Source: Gemmatimonadota bacterium (GTDB lineage: Bacteria; Gemmatimonadota; Gemmatimonadetes; Gemmatimonadales; GWC2-71-9). From it: a DNA stretch of 40,710 bases. The notes beneath the pieces were generated by a model. It made no database searches and was not told the origin of the DNA. It saw only the letters and a list, made by a program, of their open reading frames with translations. Both the position numbers and the translations under genes were made by a program. This document shows, in pieces, positions 9,149 through 19,464 of the stretch. Positions within the stretch are counted from its first letter, which is position 1; the number at the start of each line of letters is the position of its first letter. The stretch covers positions 1 to 40,710 of the forward strand of contig QHUQ01000019.1 of the NCBI GenBank assembly GCA_003221985.1. The letters run 5' to 3'.

Positions 9149-12020
9149 CTTACAGCGCATCCTGCTGCTCGGCTCGGGACCGATCGTGATCGGCCAGGCG
9201 GCGGAGTTCGACTACTCCGGGACGCAGGCGGTGAAGGCCCTCAAGGAAGAGGGGTACACCGTGATCCTGGTGAACTCGAATCCCGCGACGATCATGACGG
9301 ACCCGGAGCTCGCGGACCGCACCTACATCGAGCCGGTGACGCCCGACTGGGTGCGCAAGGTCATCGAGCGCGAAAAACCCGACGCGCTCCTCCCCACGAT
9401 GGGCGGCCAGACGGCGCTGAACGTCGCGATGGCGCTGGCCAATGACGGCACGCTCAAGCAGCACGGCGTCGAGCTGATCGGCGCCAACGCGCGCGCGATC
9501 AAAATGGCCGAAGACCGTGCCGAGTTCAGCGCCGCGATGCAGCGCATCGGGCTGGCGACGCCCGCGGGACATACGGTGACGTCGGTGGAGGCGGCGCTCG
9601 CAGCGGTGGCGGACGTGGGGTATCCTGCGATCATCCGTCCCTCGTACACCCTGGGCGGAACCGGCGGCGGCGTCGCCTACAACCGCGCCGAGTTCGAAGA
9701 GATGGTCGAGCGCGCGCTGGAGCTGTCGCCCGTGCATTCGACGCTGATCGAGCGCAGCGTGCTCGGCTGGAAGGAATTCGAGCTCGAGGTGATGCGCGAC
9801 CGCCGCGACAACGTCGTGATCGTGTGCTCGATCGAGAATCTCGATCCGATGGGCGTGCACACGGGCGACTCGATCACGGTGGCGCCGGCGATGACGCTGA
9901 CCGACCGCGAGTATCAACGCATGCGTGACGCCGCGATCGCCATCATCCGCGAGATCGGCGTCGAGGCGGGCGGGTGCAACATTCAGTTCGCCGTCAATCC
10001 TGCCGACGGCGAGATGCTGGTGATCGAGATGAATCCGCGCGTGTCGCGCTCCTCGGCGCTCGCGTCGAAGGCGACCGGCTTCCCGATTGCGCGCATCGGG
10101 ACGAAGCTCGCCGTCGGGTACACGCTCGACGAGCTGCCCAACGACATCACGAAAACCACGCCGGCGTCGTTCGAGCCGGTACTCGACTACGTCGTCGTGA
10201 AGGTGCCGCGGTTTGCGTTCGAGAAGTTCCCGCGCGCGGACTTCCGGCTGACGACGCAAATGAAGTCGGTGGGCGAAGCGATGGCGATCGGGCGCACCTT
10301 CAAAGAGGCGTTCCAAAAGGGGCTGCGCGCGCTCGAGATCGGCCGGCCGGGGTGGGTGACCGGCGCGACGCTGGCGGACGACCGGCTCACCAGCGCGTCG
10401 CCCGAGGATCTGCGCGTCGCCCTGCGGACCGCGACACCGGAGCGCATCTTCCAGATCAAGCACGCGCTGCTCGCCGGACTGAGCATCGACGAGATCGCGA
10501 CGGCTTCCGGCATCGACCCCTGGTTCCTCTATCAGCTGCGTGAGCTGGTCGATGCCGAGCGCGCCTTCGCCGCGCTCGGGAAGGTCACCGCCCCGGAGCT
10601 CAAGCGGATGAAGCGGCTGGGATTCTCCGACCGCCAGCTGGCCGAGTTGCGCAAGACGACCGAGACGGCGATTCGCGAGCAGCGTTGGAGCTTCGGGATT
10701 CATCCCGTCTACAAGACCGTGGACACCTGCGCCGGCGAGTTCCCGTCGTCGACGCCCTATCTCTACTCGTCCTACGACGAAGAGAACGAGTCCGAGCCGT
10801 TCGGCGAGCAGGGCATCGTCATCCTCGGCAGCGGCCCGAACCGGATCGGCCAGGGTGTGGAGTTCGATTACTGCTGCGTGCGCGCGGGGCTGGCGTTCCG
10901 CGAGCTGGGCTTCAAGACGATCATGATCAACTCGAACCCCGAGACCGTCTCGACCGACTTTGACATCTCGGACAAGCTGTACTTCGAGCCGCTCACGTTC
11001 GAGGACGTCCTCGAGATCACGCGCTGGGAGCGCCCCAAAGGCGTCGTCGTCCAGCTCGGCGGCCAGACGCCGCTGCAGCTCACCAAGTCGCTCGAGGCCG
11101 CCGGTATCCCGATCCTCGGCACTTCCCCCGACGCGATCGACATCGCGGAGGATCGCGAGCGGTTCGAGAAGCTGGCACGCCGGCTCGGTGTCGCGCAGCC
11201 GCCCAACGGCATCGCGCGCTCCGTGGAAGAAGCGGTCGGCGTGGCGCAGCGGATCGGCTATCCGGTCCTGGTGCGTCCCTCCTACGTGCTGGGTGGCCGA
11301 GCCATGGAGATCGTCTACGACGACGGCTCGCTACGCGACTACTTCGTGAAGGCGGCGCGGGTTGCGCCGGAACACCCGGTGCTCATCGATCGCTTCCTCG
11401 AAGACGCGTTCGAGGCGGACGTCGACGCGATCGCCGATGGCAAGCGCTGCGTCATCGGGGGGGTGATGCAGCACATCGAGGACGCCGGCGTGCACTCCGG
11501 CGATTCGGCCTGTGTGCTGCCCCCGTACCTCATCGGCGACCGGCAGGTGGAGGAGATGCGCCGGCACACGCAGGAGTTCGCCAGGGCGCTGGGCGTCGTC
11601 GGCCTGATCAACGTGCAGTATGCGATCAAGAACGGCGTCGTCTACGTGCTCGAGGTGAACCCCCGGGCGTCGCGCACCGTCCCGTTTGTCAGCAAAGCGA
11701 CCGGGGTCCCCCTCGCAAAGCTCGCAGCGGCGGTCATCGTCGGGAGGACACTGGACGATTTGAGCCTTCCCGATGAGCTTCCCGTCGCCGGGGTGGCCGT
11801 AAAGGAGGCAGTCTTCCCCTTCACGAAACTGCCCGGCGTGGATACAGTGTTGGGTCCGGAAATGCGGTCCACCGGCGAAGCGATGGGGCTGGCCGACAGT
11901 TTCGGGATGGCGTTCGCCAAGGCGCAGATCGCGGTGGAAGGGAGGCTGCCGCTCGAGGGCACGATCTTCGTCACGGTGAATGACCACGACACGAGGGGCG
12001 GCCCAACGCGATCGATCTGA
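9132..12020 (+). CDS. carB: Carbamoyl-phosphate synthase large chain, truncated in the MGS domain
   Basis: Makes carbamoyl phosphate from ammonia, bicarbonate and two ATP, feeding pyrimidine and arginine synthesis. Both ATP-grasp halves are complete: the first with [20 protein letters not shown] and [10 protein letters not shown], the second with [20 protein letters not shown] and [13 protein letters not shown]. The oligomerisation domain lies between them. The 962-residue reading frame ends abnormally. After FVTVNDHD (to 11990) it shifts out of frame and stops at 12018-12020, losing the C-terminal allosteric domain; the family length is about 1070. Catalysis could survive, but normal control by nucleotides and ornithine would not. 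Its place between sugar genes and murB is unusual; carA is not adjacent. Confidence 0.9.
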
Positions 12021-12283
12021 TCGTGTCGGGGGAAGTGCAGCTCCTGATCAACACGCCGCTGGGGAAGTTCACGCAGGTGGATGACTACGCCATCCGGCGC
12101 GCCGCGCTGGTGCATCGGGTGCCGTACACCACGACCATGTCCGCGGCGAGTGCCGCGTGTGATGCGATCATTGCGCTCCGCAGCCGGACCGGGAGCGTCA
12201 GGAGCTTACAGGAATGGCACGAAAAAGCGAACGGCGCAAAAGCGGCGCCCGCCGGGCAGCAGACCGCGGCGGCAAGCGCGTAG
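11990..12283 (+). pseudogene. Detached remainder of the CarB MGS domain, frameshifted
   Basis: From 11990, one base out of phase with carB, the sequence reads [40 protein letters not shown] and VPYTTTMSAASAACDAI. This is the second half of the CarB regulatory domain. About 40 codons normally lying between VNDHD and HEGRPN are missing. There is no ATG; a GTG at 12023 exists but has no clear ribosome site. The last 70 bases overlap the start of murB. Confidence 0.82.
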
Positions 12284-13191
12284 CCAAGGCGGCCCCGGCC
12301 GCTCCACCGCCCGCGCCCAAAATCAAGTTCCGCGGCAAGCTGCTCGAAAACGAGCCGTTGGCGCGCTACACCACGTGGCGCATCGGCGGCCCCGCGCGCT
12401 ACCTCGTCCTGCCCGCCGACAGTGAGGATGTGGTCCGCGCGCTCGAGCTGGCGCAGGATCGCGGCCTGCCCTGGGTCGTGCTGGGGTTGGGCTCGAACGT
12501 GCTCGCGAAGGACGGCGGCTTCCCCGGCGTCGTGATCCGGATGGGGAAGGGCCTGGACCGCTTCGAGATGAAGGGCTCGACCGCGATCATCGGCGCGGGA
12601 ATGCCGACGCCCATTCTTGCGCGCCGCACCGCCGAGGCCGGCTTTGTGGGCGTCGAGCGCTTCGTCGGCATTCCGGGGACGGTGGGCGGCGGGATCTACA
12701 TGAACGCCGGGTGCCACGGCGCCGAATTCTCGGAAGTCGTCACCGAAGTCACCGTGATGGACGCGCGCGGCAAGGTGAAGCAGCTGTCGCGCAAGCAGAT
12801 CTCGTTCAAGTACCGCTCGTCCAATCTGGAGGGCATCGTCCTCGAGGCGAAGCTGGTGCTCGGCGAGGAATCGCCCGCCAAGCTGAAGGAGCTGCAGGGG
12901 AAGCTGTTCCGCTGGCGCAAAGCGGGCACGCCGTTCGACCAGCCCTGCTGCGGCTCGACGTTCACCAACCCGAGCGGCACCAAAACCGCCGGTATGCTGA
13001 TCGACGAGTGTGGTCTCAAGGGCTTCACGATCGGCGGCGCGCAGGTCTCCACGCTCCATGCCAACTACATCATCAACAAGGGGACCGCGACCGCTGCCGA
13101 CGTGCTCAAGGTGATCGATCACATCCGCAAGACGGTCGCGAAGAAGACGGGCATCACTCTGGAGCTCGAGTGCAAGATCATCGGGGTGTAA
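12214..13191 (+). CDS. murB: UDP-N-acetylenolpyruvoylglucosamine reductase
   Basis: The FAD enzyme that reduces UDP-GlcNAc-enolpyruvate to UDP-MurNAc in peptidoglycan precursor synthesis. It has [13 protein letters not shown], the FAD-binding [33 protein letters not shown], and CGSTFTNP with the proton-donor Ser 248. The C-terminal [20 protein letters not shown] and HANYIINKG follow. Lack of the Tyr-loop insertion suggests type II. The first 40 residues are a basic Lys/Arg/Pro/Ala tail overlapping the carB remnant; no later start fits, so ATG 12214 is kept with moderate confidence. Confidence 0.95.
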   Translation: MARKSERRKSGARRAADRGGKRVAKAAPAAPPPAPKIKFRGKLLENEPLARYTTWRIGGPARYLVLPADSEDVVRALELAQDRGLPWVVLGLGSNVLAKDGGFPGVVIRMGKGLDRFEMKGSTAIIGAGMPTPILARRTAEAGFVGVERFVGIPGTVGGGIYMNAGCHGAEFSEVVTEVTVMDARGKVKQLSRKQISFKYRSSNLEGIVLEAKLVLGEESPAKLKELQGKLFRWRKAGTPFDQPCCGSTFTNPSGTKTAGMLIDECGLKGFTIGGAQVSTLHANYIINKGTATAADVLKVIDHIRKTVAKKTGITLELECKIIGV

Positions 13192-13784
13192 ACTATTTCG
13201 CGCACGAATCCAGCTACATCGATGACGGGGCGGTGATCGGGAACGGCACCAAGATCTGGCACTTCTCGCATGTGATGCCGGGCGCCGTGATCGGCGAGCG
13301 GTGTAACCTCGGCCAGAACGTCGTCGTGATGCCGGGGACCAGGATCGGCAACAACGTCAAGATCCAGAACAACGTGTCCATCTACGAGGGCGTCGAGCTG
13401 GAAGACGACGTCTTCTGCGGTCCCTCCTGCGTCTTCACCAACGTCATGAACCCGCGCAGTCACGTGCCGCGCAAGAACGCATACCGGCGCACGCTCGTGA
13501 AGCGCGGCGGCTCGATCGGCGCCAACGCGACGATCGTGTGCGGCGTCACGCTGGGCGAGTATGCGTTCATCGGCGCGGGCGCCGTCGTGACGTCCGACGT
13601 CCCGCCCTATGGTCTCATGGTCGGCGTGCCGGCGCGACGCGTCGGCTGGATGTGTCAGTGCGGCGAGCGGCTCCATACGAGCGCGGGACGTGCGGCGTGC
13701 GGCGTGTGCGGGGCCAGCTACGAAGAGTCGGGGGGAATACTCCGTCAAACGACCGCCTCTCGGGCGCGAGCGGGTGCGTCGTGA
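13170..13784 (+). CDS. WbpD-like N-acetyltransferase (left-handed beta helix)
   Basis: Predicted to acetylate the 3-amino group of UDP-2-acetamido-3-amino-glucuronate. The 204 residues show hexapeptide repeats ([47 protein letters not shown]) and the family block [20 protein letters not shown], then [18 protein letters not shown]. The GTG at 13170 with GGAG at 13161 gives [15 protein letters not shown], matching the family; it overlaps murB by 22 bases. A C-terminal extension has CQCGE and CGVCG pairs, probably a small zinc ribbon. It is followed by WbpE-, WbpB- and WbpA-like genes, which supports the pathway. Confidence 0.87.
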   Translation: MQDHRGVNYFAHESSYIDDGAVIGNGTKIWHFSHVMPGAVIGERCNLGQNVVVMPGTRIGNNVKIQNNVSIYEGVELEDDVFCGPSCVFTNVMNPRSHVPRKNAYRRTLVKRGGSIGANATIVCGVTLGEYAFIGAGAVVTSDVPPYGLMVGVPARRVGWMCQCGERLHTSAGRAACGVCGASYEESGGILRQTTASRARAGAS

Positions 13785-14896
13785 ACGTCCCCATGCTCGA
13801 TCTCGTGGCGCAGTACGCGACCATCAAGGACGAAGTCCTGCCAGCGATGATGCAGGTCATCGAGACACAGCAGTTCATCATGGGATCGTCGGTGCCGCAG
13901 CTCGAGGCCGAGATCGCGCGACTGTCGCATGCCAGGCACGGCATCGGCTGCGCGAGCGGGACGGACGCGCTGCTCTTGCCGCTCAAGGCGCTGAATCTGA
14001 AGCCCGGCGACGAAGTGATTACGACGCCGTTCACGTTTTTCGCGACCGCGGGAACGATTCACAATGCCGGTGGCACGCCCGTCTTCGTGGACATTCAACC
14101 CGACACGTTCAACATCGATCCTGCCGCTGTGAAGCGGGCGATCACGCCGCGGACCCGCGCGATCATGCCCGTGCATCTGTACGGCCAGATGGCCGACATG
14201 CTCGAGCTGATGGCAATCGGGCGGCCCTTGGGGGTGAAGGTTATCGAGGATGCGGCGCAGGCCATAGGTGCGCGGCGCAAGATGGACGGCGAGTGGCGCG
14301 CGGCCGGGGAGCTGGGCTGGGTAACCGGCTACTCGTTCTTCCCGAGCAAGAACCTGGGCGCCTGGGGCGACGCCGGCATGATGGTCACATCGGACGACGC
14401 GGCCGCCGACCGCCTCAAGAAGCTGCGGTTGCACGGCGGCGCCAAGCAGTATCACCACGACGAAGTCGGCACCAATTCGCGCCTGGATACGCTGCAGGCC
14501 GCGGTGCTGCTGGCGAAGCTGCCGCATCTGGCGCCATGGTCCGCCAAACGGCGCGAGCACGCCGCCTACTACACCAGCGCGTTTGCGGACATTCCACAGG
14601 TGAAGCCGCCCGTCGTCGACCCGGCGAACGAGCACATTTTCCATCAGTACACGCTGCGGGCCGAGCGCCGCGATGGTCTGCAGGCGCATCTAAAGAAGGA
14701 AGGGATCGGCCACGCGGTGTATTATCCAATCCCGCTGCACCGCCAGCCGTGCTTCGCGCATCTCGGGTACAACGAGGGGAGCCTGCCGCAGGCGGAGCGG
14801 ACCTCCCGCGAAGCGATCTCGCTGCCGATCTATCCGGAGCTCACTCGCACCCAGCTCGACCGGGTGATCGATGCGATCCGTGGATTCTATCGGTGA
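13781..14896 (+). CDS. DegT/DnrJ/EryC1 aminotransferase, WbpE-like
   Basis: A PLP-dependent sugar aminotransferase of 371 residues. It carries [11 protein letters not shown] (58-68), [24 protein letters not shown] with Asp 157 for the PLP nitrogen, and [15 protein letters not shown] with the PLP lysine Lys 190. In context it should transaminate the 3-keto intermediate made by the next gene, giving the 3-amino sugar acetylated by the preceding WbpD-like protein. The GTG at 13781 is chosen for the GTGA overlap with the upstream stop and the standard N-terminus ([11 protein letters not shown]). Confidence 0.9.
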   Translation: MNVPMLDLVAQYATIKDEVLPAMMQVIETQQFIMGSSVPQLEAEIARLSHARHGIGCASGTDALLLPLKALNLKPGDEVITTPFTFFATAGTIHNAGGTPVFVDIQPDTFNIDPAAVKRAITPRTRAIMPVHLYGQMADMLELMAIGRPLGVKVIEDAAQAIGARRKMDGEWRAAGELGWVTGYSFFPSKNLGAWGDAGMMVTSDDAAADRLKKLRLHGGAKQYHHDEVGTNSRLDTLQAAVLLAKLPHLAPWSAKRREHAAYYTSAFADIPQVKPPVVDPANEHIFHQYTLRAERRDGLQAHLKKEGIGHAVYYPIPLHRQPCFAHLGYNEGSLPQAERTSREAISLPIYPELTRTQLDRVIDAIRGFYR

Positions 14897-15897
14897 AGCG
14901 GCTCAAGATCGGCGTAGTCGGCGCCGGCGCGTGGGGGCGCAATCACGTCCGCACGGTCGCCGGCCTGGCGGAAGGCGAGCTGACAGCAGTTTGCGACACA
15001 GATGCCAAGGTTCGCGAACGGGTGTCGCGGCAATACCCGGCGGCGCTGGTGACCGCCGAGATCGCGGCGCTGCTCGGGGCGGTGGACGCCGTCATTGTGG
15101 CGTCCCCTGCCGCCACCCATGCGGCGGTTGCTCTCCAGGCGGTCGAGGCCGGCAAGCCGGTGCTGGTCGAGAAACCGTTCGCGCTCAGCGTACGCGATGC
15201 CGAGGCGGTGGCGCGGCGCGCGGCCGAGAAGGGCGTGCCCGTGCTGGCGGGGCATCTCCTCGTCTACCATCCCGCGGTCGAGCGGCTGCGCGCGATGGTG
15301 CAGCAGGGAGAGCTGGGCAAGCTATTCTATCTGTATGGGCTGCGCGTCAACTTGGGGCAAATTCGGAAGGACGAAAACGCGCTGTGGAGCTTCGGGCCGC
15401 ATGACGTATCAGTGGCACTGTACTTGCTCGGTGAGCAACCGGTACGGGTCGCGGCGCACGGCAAGAGCTATCTGCAGCCCGCGATCGAGGACGTCGTGTT
15501 TCTCACGATGGAGTTCGCGAGCGGAGTGCTCGCGCACGTCCAAATGTCATGGCTCGATCCCCATAAGGAACGGAAGCTGACGGTGGTGGGCGCCAAACAA
15601 ATGGTGGTCTTCGACGACATGGAGCCGCGCGAAAAGCTGCGCATCTACGACAAGGGCGTCGATCGTCCTCCCGAATACGGCTCGTTCGGCGAAAGCCTGG
15701 CGATTCGGGAAGGTGATATCTTCATTCCTCGTATCCCGGCCGTGGAACCCTTGGCGGCCGAGCTGGCGCATTTCGTCCGCGCCGCCCAGGGCCGCGAAGC
15801 GCCGCGCGCCAGCGCCGAGGACGGCGTCCGGGTCGTCCGCGTGCTGGAAGCGGCGTCGCGCTCGCTGGCGCGGGGCGGCGCCCCGGAGGCTCCATGA
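14893..15897 (+). CDS. Gfo/Idh/MocA oxidoreductase, WbpB-like
   Basis: A 334-residue NAD-dependent sugar dehydrogenase. It has a Rossmann GVVGAGAWGRNHVR (7-20), the EKPFALS motif (93-99, Lys 94), GHLLVYHPAVERL, and a C-terminal domain with the substrate histidine in WSFGPHDVSVALYLLG. With its neighbours it should oxidise C3 of UDP-GlcNAc-uronate. The GTG at 14893 overlaps the aminotransferase stop, and the end overlaps the next ATG by 4 bases. The exact substrate is inferred from gene order. Confidence 0.88.
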   Translation: MKRLKIGVVGAGAWGRNHVRTVAGLAEGELTAVCDTDAKVRERVSRQYPAALVTAEIAALLGAVDAVIVASPAATHAAVALQAVEAGKPVLVEKPFALSVRDAEAVARRAAEKGVPVLAGHLLVYHPAVERLRAMVQQGELGKLFYLYGLRVNLGQIRKDENALWSFGPHDVSVALYLLGEQPVRVAAHGKSYLQPAIEDVVFLTMEFASGVLAHVQMSWLDPHKERKLTVVGAKQMVVFDDMEPREKLRIYDKGVDRPPEYGSFGESLAIREGDIFIPRIPAVEPLAAELAHFVRAAQGREAPRASAEDGVRVVRVLEAASRSLARGGAPEAP

Positions 15898-17210
15898 CGG
15901 CGACTGCCGCTGTTCCCACCGCGGTCGACACGCTCCTCGCGAAAGCGAAGGACCGTACGGCCATCTTCGGCGTGGTCGGCCTCGGCTACGTCGGACTGCC
16001 GCTCGCGATGGAGCTGGTACGCGCGGGATATCGCGTCCTTGGCGTCGACATCAACCCGCGTGTCGTCGACTCGTTGAACGCGGGGCGCTCCCACATTCAG
16101 GACGTTGCGGCCGCGACGGTGGCGGACGCGATCCATGCCAAGAAGTTCTCCGCCACCGCCGATGTGTCGCGTCTCAGCGAGCCCGACGTCATCTCCATCA
16201 GCGTGCCAACGCCGCTGTCCAAGACCAAAGATCCCGACGTGAGCTACGTGCTCGCGGCGACCGAGTCGGTGAAGCGCGCGCTGCGCAAGGGGCAGCTGGT
16301 CGTGCTCGAGTCCACGACGTATCCCGGCACCACGCGCGAGCTCATGCTGCCCGCGCTCGAATCGACCGGTCTCAAGGTCGGTGCGGATTTCTTCCTGGCG
16401 TTTTCTCCGGAGCGCGTCGATCCGGGCAACGAGCGGTTCACCACGCGCAACACCCCGAAGGTCATCGGCGGGATTACGCCGGCCTGCCTGAAGGTGGCGA
16501 CGGCGCTGTACCAGCCGGCGATCGACACGCTGGTGCCGGTGTCGTCGCCGGAAGCCGCCGAGCTGGTGAAGATCCTCGAGAACACGTTCCGCAGCGTCAA
16601 CATCGGGCTCGTGAATGAGATGGCGATCGTCTGCGACAAACTGGGCGTCGACGTGTGGGAAGTCATCGAGGCCGCGTCCACCAAGCCCTTCGGCTTCATG
16701 AAATTCACGCCGGGACCGGGCGTCGGCGGGCACTGCATTCCCCTGGATCCGCACTACCTCGCCTGGAAGATGCGGACGCTCAACTACAAGACCCGCTTTA
16801 TCGAGCTGGCCGGGGAACTCAACGCCGAGATGCCCGAGTTCTGGGTCGGAAAAGTCGTCGACGCGCTGAACGAGCAGGGCAAGGCGGTCCGCGGCAGCCA
16901 CGTCTTGCTGCTGGGCGTCGCGTACAAGCGAAACATCGACGACATCCGCGAGAGTCCGGCACTCGACGTCATCCGGCTGCTGCTGCAGCGCGGAGCCGAC
17001 GTCTCCTATCATGATCCGCACGTCCCGGTGCTGAAGGAAGACGGCATCACGCTCAGCTCCGTGCCGCTGACCGCGGAGACACTCCGGCAGGCCGACTGCG
17101 CCATCATCGTGACCGATCACGCGGCGGTGGATTATAAGCTGGTCGCACGGCACGCCCGCTCGACCGTCGACACGCGGCACGTGTTGCCCAAGGCGGGCTC
17201 CCGCGCGTGA
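15894..17210 (+). CDS. Nucleotide-sugar dehydrogenase, WbpA/UDP-N-acetylglucosamine 6-dehydrogenase-like
   Basis: A 438-residue UDP-sugar dehydrogenase that oxidises C6 to a carboxylate in two NAD-dependent steps. It shows GVVGLGYVGLPLAMELVRAG (26-45), ISISVPTPLSKTKDPD, FSPERVDPGN, the catalytic Cys 281 in GVGGHCIPLDP, and GVAYKRNIDDIRESPAL. The SPERVDPGN and HCIPLDP wording is that of the WbpA/WecC group rather than the glucose-specific group. It would open the pathway completed by the three preceding genes to UDP-GlcNAc(3NAc)A; no WbpI-type 2-epimerase is present here. Confidence 0.88.
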   Translation: MTATAAVPTAVDTLLAKAKDRTAIFGVVGLGYVGLPLAMELVRAGYRVLGVDINPRVVDSLNAGRSHIQDVAAATVADAIHAKKFSATADVSRLSEPDVISISVPTPLSKTKDPDVSYVLAATESVKRALRKGQLVVLESTTYPGTTRELMLPALESTGLKVGADFFLAFSPERVDPGNERFTTRNTPKVIGGITPACLKVATALYQPAIDTLVPVSSPEAAELVKILENTFRSVNIGLVNEMAIVCDKLGVDVWEVIEAASTKPFGFMKFTPGPGVGGHCIPLDPHYLAWKMRTLNYKTRFIELAGELNAEMPEFWVGKVVDALNEQGKAVRGSHVLLLGVAYKRNIDDIRESPALDVIRLLLQRGADVSYHDPHVPVLKEDGITLSSVPLTAETLRQADCAIIVTDHAAVDYKLVARHARSTVDTRHVLPKAGSRA

Positions 17211-18526
17211 AGGTCGCCGTCGTCGGCACGGGATACGTTGGTCTGGTTGTCGGCGCCTGTCTCGCGGAGACGGGCAACGACGTCGTGTGTGCCGATCTCG
17301 ATGCCGCCAAGATCACCAGCCTCAAGAGCAACAAGCTTCCGATTTGCGAGCCCGGGCTCGAGCCGCTGGTCACCCGTAATCAGCGCGGGGGCCGTCTCGC
17401 GTTCACCACGGAGGTGGGGGCTGCGGTGGAGCGCTCCGACATCGTGATCATCGCGGTCGGCACGCCTCCCGATGAGGACGGCTCCGCCGACCTGCAGCAT
17501 GTCCTGGGGGTGGCCCGCACGATCGGCCAGCACATGAACCGGCCGAAGACGATCATCACGAAGAGTACCGTCCCCGTGGGCACGGCCGAAAAGGTTCGCG
17601 CCGAGGTCGCCAAGCATACCAAAACCCCGTTCCACGTCTGCTCGAATCCCGAATTCCTGAAGGAAGGGGCGGCGGTCGAGGACTTCATGAAACCGGACCG
17701 CGTGATCCTCGGCGTCGACTCGGCCGAGTCGGCGCAGGCGCTGGAGGAGCTGTACGCGCCGTTCGTTCGTACCGGCAATCCGCTCATCTTCATGGACCTG
17801 CCTTCGGCGGAAATGACCAAGTACGCCGCCAACGCGATGCTGGCGACGCGGATTTCGTTCATGAACCAGGTGGCCCGGCTGTGCGAGGCCGTCGGCGCCG
17901 ACGTCACCCTCGTGCGCAAGGGCATCGGCAGCGACCGCCGCATCGGGCCGGCGTTTCTGTTTCCCGGGCCCGGCTACGGTGGCTCGTGCTTCCCCAAGGA
18001 CGTGCAGGCTTTGCTGCGGATGGGAGAAGCACGTCACGTGCCGCTCGACATCATCACGGCGGTCGAGGCGGCGAACGAGCGGCAAAAACGGCTGTTGTTC
18101 GAGAAGCTCGAGCGGCATTTCGAGGGCAAGCTGAAAGGCCGGGTGGTCGGCGTGTGGGGCCTCGCGTTCAAAGCCGAGACGGACGACGTGCGCGAGAGCC
18201 CCGCGCTCGTGCTGGTCGAGGCGCTGCTGGCCGCGGGCGCCACGGTGCGCGTGCACGACCCCGCCGCGCTCGAAACCGCGCGACGGCACCTCGGCGACCG
18301 CGTGGCCTATGCGGGGCAGGCCGTCGATGTGCTCGCGGGCGCCGACGCCTTGGCCATCGTCACGGAATGGCTCGAGTACCGCAATCCCGACTTTTCCAGG
18401 ATGCGGCAGCTGATGCGGCGGCCCCTCATCGTCGACGGCCGCAATCTCTACGACCCCGACCGCCTCGCCAAACTCGGGTTCACCTACGACAGCATTGGCC
18501 GCCGCCTGGCATGCGCCTCCTCGTAA
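17207..18526 (+). CDS. UDP-glucose 6-dehydrogenase
   Basis: A 439-residue enzyme making UDP-glucuronate. It has [20 protein letters not shown] at the N-terminus, [48 protein letters not shown], the catalytic Cys 261 in [10 protein letters not shown], and [17 protein letters not shown]. The [10 protein letters not shown] and SCFPKD forms distinguish it from the preceding paralogue. Its product is the substrate of the next two genes. The GTG at 17207 overlaps the previous TGA; the end overlaps the following ATG by 16 bases. Confidence 0.94.
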   Translation: MKVAVVGTGYVGLVVGACLAETGNDVVCADLDAAKITSLKSNKLPICEPGLEPLVTRNQRGGRLAFTTEVGAAVERSDIVIIAVGTPPDEDGSADLQHVLGVARTIGQHMNRPKTIITKSTVPVGTAEKVRAEVAKHTKTPFHVCSNPEFLKEGAAVEDFMKPDRVILGVDSAESAQALEELYAPFVRTGNPLIFMDLPSAEMTKYAANAMLATRISFMNQVARLCEAVGADVTLVRKGIGSDRRIGPAFLFPGPGYGGSCFPKDVQALLRMGEARHVPLDIITAVEAANERQKRLLFEKLERHFEGKLKGRVVGVWGLAFKAETDDVRESPALVLVEALLAAGATVRVHDPAALETARRHLGDRVAYAGQAVDVLAGADALAIVTEWLEYRNPDFSRMRQLMRRPLIVDGRNLYDPDRLAKLGFTYDSIGRRLACASS

Positions 18527-19464
18527 CGGGCGCGGCCGGGTTCCTCGGCTCGCACCTGTGTGACCGGCTGCTCGCGCTCGATCACGCGGTGATGGGGATG
18601 GACAACCTCATCACCGGGGCGGCGGCGAACCTGGCCCACCTCGAGCATCACCGCAGCTTTCAGTTCGTCCGCCACGACGTCAGCACCTACATCGATGTCC
18701 CGGGTCCCGTGGACGGCATCCTCCACTTTGCCAGTCCCGCGAGCCCGATCGATTACCTGGAGTACCCGATCCCGACGCTCAAAGTGGGCGCGCTCGGCAC
18801 GCACAACGCACTGGGGCTCGCGAAAAGGAAGAACGCGCGGTTTCTGCTCGCCTCGACGTCCGAAGTCTACGGCGACCCCCTGGTCCATCCCCAACCCGAG
18901 ACGTACTGGGGCAACGTGAACCCGGTGGGACCACGGGGCGTGTACGACGAGGCCAAGCGCTTCGCGGAAGCGCTGACGATGGCCTATCATCGTTATCACA
19001 GCCTCGACACGCGCATCGTGCGCATCTTCAATACCTATGGCCCCCGCATGCGTCCGCACGATGGGCGCGTCGTATCGAACTTCATCGTGCAGGCGTTGCG
19101 CGGCGAGCCGCTCACCGTTTACGGTGACGGCTCGCAGACGCGTTCCTTCTGCTATGTGGACGATCTCATCGAGGGCATCATCCGCCTGTTCGAGCACGGC
19201 AGCGCCGATCCGACCAACATTGGCAACCCGCACGAGTTCACCGTGCGGCAGCTCGCCGAGCGGGTACTCGCGCTGACGGGGAGCAAGAGCGACATCGTCG
19301 AACGACCCCTGCCGGTGGACGATCCGCAGGTTCGCCAGCCCGACATTTCGCTCGCCCGCACGACGCTCGGCTGGGAGCCACAGGTCAGTCTGGACGAAGG
19401 GCTGCGGCGGACGATCGAGTATTTCCGTGGCGTGGTTGCGTGCGCGGGAGGGCGAGGAGCGTGA
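18511..19464 (+). CDS. UDP-glucuronate decarboxylase (UDP-xylose synthase)
   Basis: Converts UDP-GlcA to UDP-xylose. The 317-residue short-chain dehydrogenase has GAAGFLG (7-13), the UXS signature [16 protein letters not shown] (73-88), [20 protein letters not shown] with Glu 119, [11 protein letters not shown] with Tyr 146 and Lys 150, and [10 protein letters not shown]. These blocks are specific to UXS rather than 4-epimerases. The ATG at 18511 is the only start that gives the Rossmann strand. It sits directly after UDP-glucose dehydrogenase. Confidence 0.94.
   Translation: MRLLVTGAAGFLGSHLCDRLLALDHAVMGMDNLITGAAANLAHLEHHRSFQFVRHDVSTYIDVPGPVDGILHFASPASPIDYLEYPIPTLKVGALGTHNALGLAKRKNARFLLASTSEVYGDPLVHPQPETYWGNVNPVGPRGVYDEAKRFAEALTMAYHRYHSLDTRIVRIFNTYGPRMRPHDGRVVSNFIVQALRGEPLTVYGDGSQTRSFCYVDDLIEGIIRLFEHGSADPTNIGNPHEFTVRQLAERVLALTGSKSDIVERPLPVDDPQVRQPDISLARTTLGWEPQVSLDEGLRRTIEYFRGVVACAGGRGA

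Noticed and set aside
9150..10703. Long open frame (517 codons) on the minus strand opposite carB
   Set aside because: It is the antisense shadow of a high-GC gene. The translation is rich in Arg/His/Leu/Asp with no recognisable domain, and carB on the plus strand is certain. The same applies to 4005-5468, 15645-17180, 17132-18289, 23283-24638 and similar.
12023..12283. Separate small MGS-like protein (methylglyoxal synthase type) starting at GTG 12023
   Set aside because: The sequence is the C-terminal half of the CarB regulatory domain. It begins inside the domain without a ribosome site, and its in-frame sequence extends upstream to the carB break.
19440..19460. Upstream GTG 19440 as the start of the 4-epimerase
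   Set aside because: It would add an Arg-rich heptapeptide before the Rossmann strand and a longer overlap; GTG 19461 gives the GTGA junction used across this operon.
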